From Clostridiaceae bacterium (GTDB lineage: Bacteria > Bacillota > Clostridia > Acetivibrionales > DTU013): a stretch of DNA of 64,000 nucleotides. The position numbers and the translations under genes are program-made. How positions within the stretch are numbered: the first letter of the stretch is position 1; each line of letters begins with the position of its first letter. This document shows, in pieces, positions 43,420 to 52,270 of the stretch. The notes below the pieces were generated by a model that was not told the DNA's origin, searched no databases, and worked only from the letters and a program-made list of their open reading frames with translations. Location: NCBI GenBank assembly GCA_012519745.1, contig JAAYPO010000008.1, forward strand, positions 1 through 64,000, read 5' to 3'.

Positions 43420-43929
43420 ATGAGTAAAATAAGTATGATCGAATTAAACAGCAACGACAGGGAAAGAGCAATCGAGCTCGAGGAATTGGCGCGTGAGATA
43501 TGGATGGAGCACTATACGCCGATAATAGGCACTGACCAGGTCGACTATATGCTGTCTAACTTTCAGAACGCCGACAGTATACTCAAAAGTATTAGATCGG
43601 ACAACTACAGGTATTTCATGGTATTTGAGGGTTCAAGACCTGTCGGTTATTTTGCCGTCAAGCCGGAGGGTGACAGAAAGAAGCTGCTGCTGAGCAAGCT
43701 TTATTTGCATAGGGACTGCAGAGGCCGGGGCATCTCGAGGCTGATGCTGGAAAGGGTGCGGCTGATAGCCCGGGAATGCGGCATGGATCGCATCCAGCTG
43801 TTCGTCAACAAGCACAACAGCTCAGTAAATATATATAAAAAGCTTGGTTTCAGGATCGTTGAGGAGCTTGTGACCGATATAGGCAACGGTTATGTTATGG
43901 ACGATTACAGAATGGCACTTGATGTTTGA
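43420..43929 (+). CDS. GNAT acetyltransferase
   Basis: A 169-residue single-domain N-acetyltransferase with LHRDCRGRGISRLML as the acetyl-CoA loop and NSSVNIYKKLGF near the C-terminus. ATG at 43420 has GGGAACAGGTG upstream and gives a normal length; the longer frame from 43360 lacks a site. The closest general resemblance is to spermidine/ribosomal-type acetyltransferases, substrate unknown. Monocistronic. Confidence 0.88.
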   Translation: MSKISMIELNSNDRERAIELEELAREIWMEHYTPIIGTDQVDYMLSNFQNADSILKSIRSDNYRYFMVFEGSRPVGYFAVKPEGDRKKLLLSKLYLHRDCRGRGISRLMLERVRLIARECGMDRIQLFVNKHNSSVNIYKKLGFRIVEELVTDIGNGYVMDDYRMALDV

Positions 43930-44071
43930 GCAGCGGCGTGAAATGAGATCGCCGGGCAAGAGAACTTTCATGGGGAAAAGCGCTTGTGCACCGGAGGATA
44001 TACATACCGGATAAGCTGCCGGTGATTTTATCGCATAAAGAAGGACGACATGACAATGGAGGTATAATAAA

Positions 44072-45514
44072 ATGGGAAGAAAGAATCTGACGATGCTGAC
44101 GGATTTTTATGAGATCACCATGGCCAACGGCTATCTGCAGACCGAGCTTAAGGATAAAATTGCATATTTCGATATGTTTTTCAGAAAAGTGCCGGATAAC
44201 GGCGGCTTTGCAATAATGGCAGGGATCGAGCAGTTCATTGAATACATCAGGGAACTGAGATTCGACGATGCGGATATAGAGTATTTGAGAAGCAAAAAGC
44301 AGTTTTCCGAGGACTTTCTGGAGTACTTGAAAAATTTCAAGTTCACCTGTGACATATGGGCTATACCGGAGGGAACCCCCATATTTCCCAATGAGCCCAT
44401 CGTGACAGTGAGAGGACCTGTGATAGAGGCACAGTTCATAGAGACGATGCTCCTTTTATCGGTAAACCATCAAAGCCTTATTGCCACCAAGGCAAACAGG
44501 ATAGTGACCGCAGCCGGGGGACGCCCGGTAATGGAATTCGGATCGAGGAGAGCACAGGGGTATGATGGTGCGGTCAACGGTGCAAGGGCATCATATATAG
44601 GGGGCTGTGCAGGGACGGCCTGTACGATAGCCGACCGTGATTACGGTATCCCGGCGCTGGGCACCATGGCCCACAGCTGGGTCCAGATGTTCCCTACGGA
44701 GCTTGATGCATTCAGGGCATATGCAAGGATATATCCCTCAAACTGCACCCTGCTGGTTGATACATATAGTGTGCTTAAGTCAGGGGTGCCAAATGCCATC
44801 AGGGCCTTCAAAGAGGAAATACTGCCCAGGGGCTTCAGGCCGGTGGGCATCAGGATAGATTCAGGCGACATAACCTACCTTTCGAGAAAGGCCAGGAAAA
44901 TGCTCGATGAGGCCGGCTTCGAGGACTGTGCCATAGTTGCCTCCAATTCACTTGATGAATACATCATCAGGGACATACTGACCCAGGGCGCAAGGGTGGA
45001 TTCCTTTGGTGTGGGCGAGAGGCTCATAACATCCAGATCGGAGCCTGTTTTCGGCGGTGTATACAAGCTCAGTGCAATAGAGGAGAACGGGCAGATCATA
45101 CCGAAGATAAAGGTCAGTGAGAATGTGGGAAAGATAACGAACCCTGGATTCAAGCAGGTCTGGAGGCTCTTTGACAGAGAGAGCGGAAAGGCCATCGCAG
45201 ATGTTTTGACTACTAACGATGAGGTCATAGATGACAGCAAGCCCTATGAGATATTCGATCCCGAATTCACATGGAAGAGGAAAACTGTCACCGACTTTTA
45301 TGCGAAAAAGCTCATGGTCCAGCTGTTTAAAAACGGAGAATGCATATATGAATCGCCGGCTCTCGACAAAATCAGGGACTACTGCCGCGAGCAGGTGAAC
45401 ACACTCTGGGAAGAGGTCACCCGTTTTGAAAATCCTCATGAGTACTATGTGGACCTTTCACAGAAGCTTTGGGACATGAAGGAGAAGCTGCTGCATGAGC
45501 ATTCAATGAAATAA
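44072..45514 (+). CDS. pncB: nicotinate phosphoribosyltransferase
   Basis: The 480-residue protein has the NAPRT landmarks: LTDFYEITMANGY at the start, EFGSRRAQG, GTMAHSWVQMF and SGDITYLSRKARKML. It converts nicotinate and PRPP to nicotinate mononucleotide with ATP, the first step of the Preiss-Handler NAD salvage route. The length fits the longer Gram-positive form. GGAGG is eight to nine bases before the ATG. It probably shares a transcript with the next GNAT gene, 30 bp downstream. Confidence 0.95.
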   Translation: MGRKNLTMLTDFYEITMANGYLQTELKDKIAYFDMFFRKVPDNGGFAIMAGIEQFIEYIRELRFDDADIEYLRSKKQFSEDFLEYLKNFKFTCDIWAIPEGTPIFPNEPIVTVRGPVIEAQFIETMLLLSVNHQSLIATKANRIVTAAGGRPVMEFGSRRAQGYDGAVNGARASYIGGCAGTACTIADRDYGIPALGTMAHSWVQMFPTELDAFRAYARIYPSNCTLLVDTYSVLKSGVPNAIRAFKEEILPRGFRPVGIRIDSGDITYLSRKARKMLDEAGFEDCAIVASNSLDEYIIRDILTQGARVDSFGVGERLITSRSEPVFGGVYKLSAIEENGQIIPKIKVSENVGKITNPGFKQVWRLFDRESGKAIADVLTTNDEVIDDSKPYEIFDPEFTWKRKTVTDFYAKKLMVQLFKNGECIYESPALDKIRDYCREQVNTLWEEVTRFENPHEYYVDLSQKLWDMKEKLLHEHSMK

Positions 45515-45544
45515 TCTGTAAAATGTATGTTGGGAGATGCCGGA

Positions 45545-46045
45545 ATGGTTGATAAGAAGGCAGAAAACAGGCAGGATACGGCCGATAACAGGAAGGATAC
45601 GGCCGATAAGGTAAGAAAGGTGAGGCGGGATGAGCTGGAAAAGCTGCTGGAGCTTTACAGGTATCTTAACCCGGAGGATCCCGATATTTTTGGTGAAGAG
45701 GCAACAAACAAGCTCTGGGATGAGATCCGCGGGGATCCCCGGCAGAGTATTTTGGTGCTGGAGGAGGATGGCTGCCTTGCCGCATCCTGTACATTGGTGA
45801 TCGTCAGCAATCTGACAAGGGGCGGCCGGCCTTATGCGCTTATCGAAAACGTTGTGACCAACGGCAGCTTCAGAAGGAAAGGATATGGTACCGCTGTGCT
45901 CGATAAGGCGGTGGCCATGGCTCGTGAAAAAGGCTGCTACAAGGTTATGCTGCTCACAGGCAGAAATAACGAGGGCGTATTTTCGTTCTATGAAAACGCA
46001 GGATTTAACAGGTATGCCAAAACAGCTTTTTACATGAAGCTTTGA
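45545..46045 (+). CDS. GNAT acetyltransferase
   Basis: From ATG at 45545 (GGGAG upstream) the 166-residue product has a short repeat-bearing N-terminus (RQDTADNRKDTADK, from a 24-bp duplication) and a GNAT domain with GSFRRKGYGTAVLDKAV and NEGVFSFYENAGF. The fold is complete; the substrate is unknown. It follows pncB closely. Confidence 0.85.
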   Translation: MVDKKAENRQDTADNRKDTADKVRKVRRDELEKLLELYRYLNPEDPDIFGEEATNKLWDEIRGDPRQSILVLEEDGCLAASCTLVIVSNLTRGGRPYALIENVVTNGSFRRKGYGTAVLDKAVAMAREKGCYKVMLLTGRNNEGVFSFYENAGFNRYAKTAFYMKL

Positions 46046-46081
46046 TGATATCCATTTTTGTGTTTTACTGTCAGGTATCTA

Positions 46082-46111
46082 TTGACAGATAGAATAAAAT
46101 GCTAGTATAAT
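46082..46111 (+). promoter_or_regulatory. sigma-A promoter of tyrS
   Basis: TTGACA (46082-46087) and TATAAT (46106-46111) with an 18-bp spacer, immediately upstream of the T-box leader. Confidence 0.8.
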
Positions 46112-46446
46112 ACCAGAAACAATGCTGTTCATTGATATGAACATGATGAATAATGGCGATGACCGAGAAGAAGTAGGAATGATGGATCCCGACAGAGAGT
46201 TCCCGGGAGGTGAGAGGGGCGGGGAGACGCATTTTGAATACATCTTGCGAGCTGCGGGCTGAAAATGCGGCGAAATGCTGCACGAGTAGGCTGACGCCGG
46301 AAGCCTGCGACCGTTACAGCGCTAGTGAATAATACATTTATACGTTCACAACAAGGTTGATGCCGCAAGGCATCAATAAATTGAGGTGGTAACACGAAGC
46401 CACAGCTCTCGTCCTCTGACTTTAATCAGGGGACGGGGGCTTTTTT
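46112..46446 (+). ncRNA. T-box leader (tyrosine) of tyrS
   Basis: The leader has a stem I region with AGAGAG and GGTGAGAG elements, a GAATACATC segment whose TAC (46239-46241) would be the tyrosine specifier codon, and a T-box GGTGGTAACACG (46385-46396) whose TGGT pairs with the ACCA end of uncharged tRNA-Tyr. The competing terminator is AGCTCTCGTCCTCTGA/TCAGGGGACGGGGGCT (46404-46441) followed by six T residues. Uncharged tRNA-Tyr should stabilise the antiterminator and switch on tyrS. Confidence 0.92.
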
Positions 46447-46494
46447 GATTTAGCCGGAGAGTGATATTACTAATAACAGAAGGGAAGGATTTTT

Positions 46495-47718
46495 ATGTTA
46501 TCAATCGATGAACAGATCAGAATAATCTCAAAGGGGACCGAAGAGATAATTGACATTGCTGAACTGAGGGAGAAGCTCGTCCGATCGCAGAAGTCAGGCA
46601 AACCCCTGACTGTGAAGCTGGGATTGGATCCGACTGCGCCTGATATCCATCTCGGGCATACGGTAGTACTGCGCAAGATCAGACAGTTCCAGGACCTTGG
46701 CCACAGGGCGGTGATCATCATCGGTGATTTTACCGGCATGATCGGAGACCCCACAGGCAGGTCAAAGATGCGCAGACAGCTGACCCGTGAAGATGTGATC
46801 GAGAACGCCAAAACCTACGAGACTCAGATATACAAAGTGCTGGACAGGACAAAGACCGATCTGCGGTTCAACAGTGAATGGCTTGGAAAGCTGAACTTTG
46901 CCGATGTTATCAGCCTGGCCTCCAAATACACGGTTGCCCGTATGCTGGAGAGGGAGGACTTCCAAAAACGTTTTTCAGCAAATGAACCAATCGGCATACA
47001 TGAGTTTTTCTATCCGCTGATGCAGGGCTACGATTCTATAGAGATAAAGGCGGATATCGAGCTGGGCGGAACCGAGCAGCGGTTCAACATCCTAATGGGC
47101 AGGAAGCTGCAGAAGGATTACGGACAGGAGAGTCAGACCGCATTGTTTATGCCGGTGCTGGAAGGTACTGACGGTATCGACAAAATGAGCAAGAGTCTGG
47201 GTAACTATATTGGGGTAAGTGAAGATGCCGGCAATATGTACGGTAAGGTAATGTCCATTCCTGATCAGCTGATCATCAAGTACTTCAGGCTGGTGACAGA
47301 TGTACATCCAGATGAGGTCGATGCCATGGAGAAAATGCTGCAAAGCAGCAAAGTCAATCCGAGGGATCTGAAAATGAAACTGGCCCGCGAGATAACGGGA
47401 CTGTATCATGGTGCTGATGCGGCGAACCAGGCGGAGGAAGGTTTCGTGTCAGTGTTTCAGAAAAAAGGCGTACCTGATGATATAGAGGATTTCAGACTCT
47501 CCAAAGAACTGTGTGAAGGCGGGAGTATGGATATACCGGGCTTGCTGGTGAAGCTTGGCTTCTGCCCCAGCAAAAGCGAGGCCAGGAGGCTTGTAGCCCA
47601 GGGGGCTGTGAGGATCAACGGTGAAAAACTGGCAGATTTCACAGTGGCCGGCATAAAGAGCGGTGATGTTTTGCAGGCGGGGAAGCTGAAGTTTGCGCGG
47701 CTAGTATTTGATGAATGA
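46495..47718 (+). CDS. tyrS: tyrosyl-tRNA synthetase
   Basis: The 407-residue class I synthetase has HLGH (in DIHLGHTVVLRK, the HIGH motif), KMSKSLGN, and a C-terminal S4 RNA-binding domain (about 340-405). The KMSKS form and the GDFTGMIGDPTGRS segment place it in the TyrZ/TyrS-2 group common in clostridia rather than the KFGKT group. AGAAGGG lies upstream of the ATG. Its expression is set by the T-box leader. Confidence 0.95.
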   Translation: MLSIDEQIRIISKGTEEIIDIAELREKLVRSQKSGKPLTVKLGLDPTAPDIHLGHTVVLRKIRQFQDLGHRAVIIIGDFTGMIGDPTGRSKMRRQLTREDVIENAKTYETQIYKVLDRTKTDLRFNSEWLGKLNFADVISLASKYTVARMLEREDFQKRFSANEPIGIHEFFYPLMQGYDSIEIKADIELGGTEQRFNILMGRKLQKDYGQESQTALFMPVLEGTDGIDKMSKSLGNYIGVSEDAGNMYGKVMSIPDQLIIKYFRLVTDVHPDEVDAMEKMLQSSKVNPRDLKMKLAREITGLYHGADAANQAEEGFVSVFQKKGVPDDIEDFRLSKELCEGGSMDIPGLLVKLGFCPSKSEARRLVAQGAVRINGEKLADFTVAGIKSGDVLQAGKLKFARLVFDE

Positions 47719-47744
47719 GCCTGGGGCGAACTCCGTGCCGGAGC

Positions 47745-47905
47745 ACGGTGTGCAAAAACCTCATTATCTGGGCACCCAGCTCTATCGTTAAGTTTCCATA
47801 ACTCTGAAATATCCGTTTTATGTGCCCTTATCATAGTATAATACATTGAATTCTATGGAATTTTCAATGAAATCGCGCCCATATGATGAAGATTTTGCAC
47901 ACCGT
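47745..47905. mobile_element. 161-bp element with inverted termini, MITE-like
   Basis: The left end ACGGTGTGCAAAA and the right end TTTTGCACACCGT are exact inverse copies; the match continues imperfectly to about 25 of 29 bases (left CCTCATTATCTGGGC, right GCCCATATGATGAAG). No ORF. It is unrelated to the TGTTCC family. A structured RNA or a second MITE family are the two obvious readings. Confidence 0.5.
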
Positions 47906-48008
47906 ACGTCGTTTGCTGGGAAATAATGATTATTTCCCAGACTGTGACTATAAGTGCATATTGGAATTATTCGTAATGTTTGATATTCTATAAGTGAATA
48001 GTGATCGG

Positions 48009-48114
48009 CAGCAGCATCGATGACGAGTCGGCAGGGTGTATCGCTGATAGGGCAGCATCGATGACGAGTCGGCAGGGTGTATCACTGATAGGGCAGCGTC
48101 CGTGGCAAGTCCTG
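48009..48114 (+). repeat. 41-bp tandem repeat (2.5 copies)
   Basis: Two nearly identical 41-bp units (GGCAGCATCGATGACGAGTC then GGCAGGGTGTATCRCTGATAG) and one partial third. It lies just upstream of the WYL-regulator gene and, unlike the other arrays, is not joined to a stop codon. Confidence 0.9.
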
Positions 48115-48141
48115 ATGTTACTGTGAAGCGGGGACATTTGT

Positions 48142-49068
48142 ATGAAGATCAACAGGCTCCTGGAGATAACCATATTATTGATGAGCAGGGGAACAGTCAC
48201 AGCGAGGGAGCTGGCCGACAGGTTCGGGGTATCTACCCGTACCATATACAGGGATATTGATGTTCTGTCCGTTGCGGGGGTGCCGGTCTATACCTGCAAG
48301 GGCAGCAACGGCGGGATTCATCTCATGGAGGGCTATTCACTCAACAAAACTATCGTAAATGAGCATGAGGCTGACAGCCTGGTGCTCGCTCTTAAAACTC
48401 TCCAGGCGACCAGATATCCGGAGCTGAGTGCCACTCTTGACAAGCTTGGGGCATTATTCAAAAGAAGCGTGCAGAATGACTGGGTCCGGGTCGATTTTTC
48501 TCCATGGGGCAGTGCACCAAACGATGATAATAAGTTCATGAATATCAAGATGGCCATTTTGAACAAGAAGGTCATCAGCTTCGATTACCTGAGCTCACTT
48601 GGGGAAAAAACAGCACGAACAGTTGAGCCGCTTCAGTTGATATACAAGGGACAAGCCTGGTACCTGCTGGGTTGGTGCAGAAGCAGGGAGGACCATAGGC
48701 TGTTCAGGATCTCGCGCATTAAGAAGCTGGCTCTGACACAGGAGAGTTTCAGGCCCCGCAGTGTGCAAAGCTGGTCAGGAACTGACACGCCTGCGTCTGT
48801 TCCGCAGATCATCAGGACAGTATTGAGATTCAGACCTGAAATAATGCACAGAGTATATGATGATTACGATGAAGAGATGATAAAAAGAAATGCTGATGGA
48901 ACCTGTGATGTAGAGTTGATACTTCCCGAGGACGAATGGGTGTATGGATATATCCTGTCTTTTGGCAGCTATGTTGAGGTAATGAGCCCTCATAGCCTGA
49001 GGGAGAGAATCATTGAAAGACTGGAAAGTGCGCTGATGAATTACCGAGGGAGCCATAGTGAAAAATGA
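48142..49068 (+). CDS. HTH/WYL-domain transcriptional regulator (YafY type)
   Basis: The 308-residue protein has an N-terminal DeoR-like winged helix (RLLEITILLMSRGTVTAREL, RFGVSTRTIYRDIDVL), a WYL domain (about 135-200, with IYKGQAWYLLGWC) and the usual C-terminal extension (WCX). WYL regulators bind nucleotide-like or nucleic-acid ligands and often control stress or defence genes; here no defence genes are nearby. GGGGACATTTGT precedes the ATG. Confidence 0.9.
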   Translation: MKINRLLEITILLMSRGTVTARELADRFGVSTRTIYRDIDVLSVAGVPVYTCKGSNGGIHLMEGYSLNKTIVNEHEADSLVLALKTLQATRYPELSATLDKLGALFKRSVQNDWVRVDFSPWGSAPNDDNKFMNIKMAILNKKVISFDYLSSLGEKTARTVEPLQLIYKGQAWYLLGWCRSREDHRLFRISRIKKLALTQESFRPRSVQSWSGTDTPASVPQIIRTVLRFRPEIMHRVYDDYDEEMIKRNADGTCDVELILPEDEWVYGYILSFGSYVEVMSPHSLRERIIERLESALMNYRGSHSEK

Positions 49069-49084
49069 TAATCATTTTGATTAT

Positions 49085-49170
49085 GTCACAAGGTCAAGCA
49101 GCTATCGGATAGAGCCGATGCAAAACACCACTGTTTATTCCGGTGGCATGGTGGTAATAATCAAATCAAT
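49085..49170 (+). ncRNA. structured mscL leader, faint c-di-GMP-I-like features
   Basis: The 118-bp leader holds CACAAGGTCAAGC, a small stem CTAT-CGG-ATAG, GATGCAAAACACCAC, and a closing CCGGTGGCATGGTGG. The order recalls a GEMM (c-di-GMP-I) riboswitch (ACAGGGCAAACC, GACGCAAAGC, GGTAGC...), but several conserved positions differ. I list it as a structured leader whose class is unproven. Confidence 0.2.
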
Positions 49171-49186
49171 AAAGGGGGAGAGCTGA

Positions 49187-49624
49187 ATGTCATTTTTTAA
49201 GGAGTTCAAGGAGTTTGCAGTAAAGGGCAATGTTGTGGATCTGGCTGTCGGTGTTATCATTGGAGGAGCTTTCGGAAAGATCGTGACCTCACTGGTAAAT
49301 GATATCGTAATGCCGCTGATCACACTGGTGACTGGCAATCTGAGCTATGAGAACCTGTACATAGCACTTGACGGCAAGACGTATGAAACGCTGAAGGCCG
49401 CTCAGGAGGCAGGTGCTGCCACCTTTAACTATGGGCTGTTCCTGACAAATGTTATCGATTTTCTGATAATAGCATTTGTGATCTTTCTGTTTATCAGGCA
49501 GATAAACAAATTTAAAAAGAAGCCTGCACCTGCGCCGGCAACTACAAAGGAATGCCCTTACTGCCGCACCAGCATCCATATAGAGGCTGCAAGGTGTCCC
49601 AATTGTACATCGGAGCTCAAGTGA
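49187..49624 (+). CDS. mscL: large-conductance mechanosensitive channel with C-terminal zinc ribbon
   Basis: Residues 1-100 are a typical Msc[32 protein letters not shown] with the first membrane helix, then [20 protein letters not shown] as the second. The channel opens under membrane tension to release solutes during osmotic downshock. The last ~30 residues after a Pro/Ala linker are a zinc ribbon ([18 protein letters not shown]), a cytoplasmic extension seen in some Firmicutes MscL proteins in place of the plain helical bundle. GGGGGAG precedes the ATG. Confidence 0.95.
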   Translation: MSFFKEFKEFAVKGNVVDLAVGVIIGGAFGKIVTSLVNDIVMPLITLVTGNLSYENLYIALDGKTYETLKAAQEAGAATFNYGLFLTNVIDFLIIAFVIFLFIRQINKFKKKPAPAPATTKECPYCRTSIHIEAARCPNCTSELK

Positions 49625-49652
49625 GACAGTACTGGATAAGGAGCATAGAAGA

Positions 49653-50405
49653 ATGGGGTTTTATGAGGAAATAGCGCCTTATTATGACTATATTTTTCCT
49701 GCCGGAGAGGAACAGCTCAGACTGATATCCGATATTGCCGGGGAGCCTCCAAAAAGGATACTTGACATAGCCTGCGGCACCGGGGCATACTCAGTGAGAC
49801 TGGCCCGGGAAGGTCATGTGGTATGGGGCATGGATGCTGATGCTGAAATGATAAGGCTTGCGGGTTTGAAGGCGGCGCAGGAGGATGTGCCCGTCAGATT
49901 TTTTGCCGGTGACATGCTTGAGCTTGGCAAAGGCATAGGCGGCGCCGATGACAGGTTTGACTGCATCTTCTGTATCGGCAATTCTATAGTCCACCTTGGC
50001 AGCAAGGAAGCTGTAGGGGCAGCAGTGACAGAGATGAAGGAGCATCTGGCGCCCAGCGGGAGCATCGTGCTCCAGATCATCAATTTCGACCGTGTCCTTG
50101 AGAAGGGGATCACATCACTGCCTACGTTAAAAAATGAAGATATAGGTCTTGTGTTTCAAAGAAATTATACACGTGATGAAGACACCGGGCTGATCAATTT
50201 TGATACGGTTTTGTCTGTGGACGAAGAGACAGGACCGGTCCGGCTAAGCAACAGGGTGGAGCTGTTCCCGCTCACATCCTCCATGCTCAGGGAACTTTTG
50301 GCCAATGCAGGCTTTGATTCATTTGAGTTCTTTGGAGACTTTGATAAAAATCCATATATCCCAGATGAATCATTCATGCTGGTGGCGGTAATAACCGGGC
50401 GATAA
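49653..50405 (+). CDS. class I SAM-dependent methyltransferase
   Basis: The 250-residue protein has the SAM-binding motif ILDIACGTGAYSVRLA (residues ~36-51), an acidic motif II (VWGMDADAEMI), and FDCIFCIGNSIVHL as motif IV. This fits the methyltransferase_11/25 group; the substrate (small molecule, protein or RNA) is unknown. It follows mscL by 28 bp, so the two may be co-transcribed. Confidence 0.88.
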   Translation: MGFYEEIAPYYDYIFPAGEEQLRLISDIAGEPPKRILDIACGTGAYSVRLAREGHVVWGMDADAEMIRLAGLKAAQEDVPVRFFAGDMLELGKGIGGADDRFDCIFCIGNSIVHLGSKEAVGAAVTEMKEHLAPSGSIVLQIINFDRVLEKGITSLPTLKNEDIGLVFQRNYTRDEDTGLINFDTVLSVDEETGPVRLSNRVELFPLTSSMLRELLANAGFDSFEFFGDFDKNPYIPDESFMLVAVITGR

Positions 50406-50440
50406 TTTCCCATGCTTCGCCATGTATCTATGAGTATTTA

Positions 50441-50472
50441 CAGCCGTCAGGCTGAAATATGCCTGACGGCTG
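50441..50472. terminator. perfect hairpin between convergent genes
   Basis: CAGCCGTCAGGC and GCCTGACGGCTG form a perfect 12-bp stem with an eight-base loop, midway between the methyltransferase stop and the TadG-like stop. No long T-run follows in either direction. Confidence 0.6.
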
Positions 50473-50479
50473 ATATAGA

Positions 50480-51571
50480 TCATCTTATCAGCTTTATGCC
50501 CTCGTCAAAGGATTCCATGAACAAGGTATCGCCGTCGGAGCTGTATACCTCGATACCGCCGTTAAATATTATCCTTTGGGCGATTATCCTTCCGTACACC
50601 TCATGTATGCCGTTGTTGAGCACCACTGTCCCGTTTGGTGCATAGATAGTACCTCGTATCACCGCACCCGTATTGTTGAAATGTATGCTGCCGTTCTGGG
50701 AGTAGATACAGATGGAATCTGCGCCGGGCCCCTCATATACGACTGAATGGTTGAACATTATATTATCCTTTGCCAATATCGTTCCGACACCTGAGAATTT
50801 ATTGCTGTTGAAATTGATGTGCCCATTTACATAAATGGCTTCATTTACATGAAGATCACCGTTGAAGCTTTGGCTTGTGTTATAGTAGGTGCCTTCTCTC
50901 TGGGCCAGCTGCTTTATTTCCTCTGAAAAATCGGGCATCTCTATAAAGTCACTGAAGGGGATCTGTTCACCGATAGTTGTGTGAGAGCTGTTCAGTGTGA
51001 TCCTGCCGACTGTGTCGAGAGCGCCTGTTATTTCAAGGGAATCCTGGTTGCCGTTATACCTGAATCCATTGTTGGAATGCACACTGCCCTGTATATGGGT
51101 GTCTATGCCATTTGAGTTGATGCAGAGCTCATCATTTTTGCTGCCGGAAAACACGGCATATTCAAAGGCCCCTTTGAGATATTTACCGCCATTTTGGGCT
51201 GTGGCAGAGGCTTTCACGTCAGCCGAGCCCAATCCAAGAGCGCCTGCGAAAACATAATTTACCGTCTGGACTGCATCGACGGTTATCTGCTTGTTTGAGC
51301 CGGCAAAGCTGATATTCAAAGCAGCGTCGCCAAAGCCGTTGCTTTCCAGATAATCGGCAGCAACTGCGGCAGCTGCAGCTGTGCTGGGCAGATCCTGTGC
51401 TGCTGCCAGCGCAGCCGAGTCAACGGCGTTTTGCAGCCTGCTTCTCTCCAGACTGACGCTGCCGATGTCAACGACAAGGGCGCAGAACCCAAGCAATACC
51501 GTCATCAGTATGGCCGTCATTACGGCAGCTGTCCCTTTCTGACTCCTGAACGAAACATACAGAGCAGACAC
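50480..51571 (-). CDS. TadG-like protein with beta-repeat C-terminal domain
   Basis: The first ~60 residues are a Flp-pilus-assembly TadG-type N-terminus (RSQKGTAAVMTAILMTVLLG, a membrane helix, then DSAALAAAQDLP). From about residue 150 the chain is made of short N/G-rich repeats (INSNGIDTHIQGSVHSNNG..., later VLNNGIHEVYGRIIAQRIIF) typical of a right-handed beta-helix. It is probably exported and stays at the cell surface. No tad/cpa genes are nearby. The start is unclear: GTG at 51571 directly touches the AAGGAGG site, and the better-spaced in-frame codon is CTG eight bases after it. Confidence 0.7.
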   Translation of the reverse strand: MSALYVSFRSQKGTAAVMTAILMTVLLGFCALVVDIGSVSLERSRLQNAVDSAALAAAQDLPSTAAAAAVAADYLESNGFGDAALNISFAGSNKQITVDAVQTVNYVFAGALGLGSADVKASATAQNGGKYLKGAFEYAVFSGSKNDELCINSNGIDTHIQGSVHSNNGFRYNGNQDSLEITGALDTVGRITLNSSHTTIGEQIPFSDFIEMPDFSEEIKQLAQREGTYYNTSQSFNGDLHVNEAIYVNGHINFNSNKFSGVGTILAKDNIMFNHSVVYEGPGADSICIYSQNGSIHFNNTGAVIRGTIYAPNGTVVLNNGIHEVYGRIIAQRIIFNGGIEVYSSDGDTLFMESFDEGIKLIR

Positions 51572-51723
51572 CTCCTTCTATCTATCATTCTATTCCTTTT
51601 AGAGAAAGATAAAAGGTACCAGAGTCTCTAAATATATGAGAAAAAAGTACTAGTTTTGGCATGAAACCAATGATACGCTATAATATGAATTGACACAGAC
51701 AGAGTGAAAGGGGACATTGCATT

Positions 51724-52149
51724 ATGGTGGAGATCATCAAAGCTGAAACGGATGAACAGATGGAGCAGGTGTTTGAGATAAGGCGAGAGGTTTTTGTTCG
51801 CGAGCAGGGCGTACCGGAAGAAATAGAGATGGATGAACTGGACAGTGAAGCTATCCATGTACTGGCCAGTGAAAACGGAGTGGCTGCAGGCTGCGGAAGG
51901 CTTTTGCTCAAAGGCGGGGATGCCCGGATCGGCAGGGTCGCAGTCAGAAAGGCAATGAGGCGAAGCGGCATAGGGGATGGCATATGCAGGCTGCTGATGG
52001 CCATGGCAGGTGACAGCGGTGCACAAAATGTTACTGTAAACGCACAGCTCACTGCAGTGGATTTTTATGAAAGCCTTGGCTTTGAAAAAGAAGGGGAAGC
52101 ATTTATGGAAGCTGGAATAGAGCATGTCAGGATGGTCAGAGAATTGTGA
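51724..52149 (+). CDS. GNAT acetyltransferase (ElaA/YjcF-like)
   Basis: A 141-residue compact N-acetyltransferase: IRREVFVREQGVPEEIEMDE is characteristic of the ElaA/YjcF subgroup, followed by RIGRVAVRKAMRRSGIGDGI (acetyl-CoA loop) and AVDFYESLGFEKEGEAF. Substrate unknown. GAAAGGGGAC stands upstream of the ATG. Confidence 0.9.
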   Translation: MVEIIKAETDEQMEQVFEIRREVFVREQGVPEEIEMDELDSEAIHVLASENGVAAGCGRLLLKGGDARIGRVAVRKAMRRSGIGDGICRLLMAMAGDSGAQNVTVNAQLTAVDFYESLGFEKEGEAFMEAGIEHVRMVREL

Positions 52150-52270
52150 TGCATGGGCATTATTATAGAAATAAGTTGAAAAAAACCAGTGATAATAATA
52201 AAATGTTTTAAAGGCAGTTATGCAAACAATGGTAACGCCTGATTGCAATATGGATCAGGAGGTAAAAGTG

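Larger units (their letters stand above)
47719..48141. other. 423-bp spacer with inverted and tandem repeats
   Basis: No gene. It contains a short hairpin CCGTGC-CGGA-GCACGG (47733-47748), a 161-bp element with ~29-bp inverted ends (47745-47905), a perfect hairpin CTGGGAAATAA-TGA-TTATTTCCCAG (47916-47940), and a 41-bp tandem repeat (48009-48114). Confidence 0.7.

Noticed and set aside
43930-44071. Possible riboswitch before nicotinate phosphoribosyltransferase
   Set aside because: Only a weak hairpin (CCGG...CCGG) is visible and none of the known NAD or purine switch motifs is present.
48142-49068. WYL regulator as a marker of a defence island
   Set aside because: The neighbours (tyrS, mscL, methyltransferase) are housekeeping-type genes and no nuclease, helicase or toxin module is adjacent.
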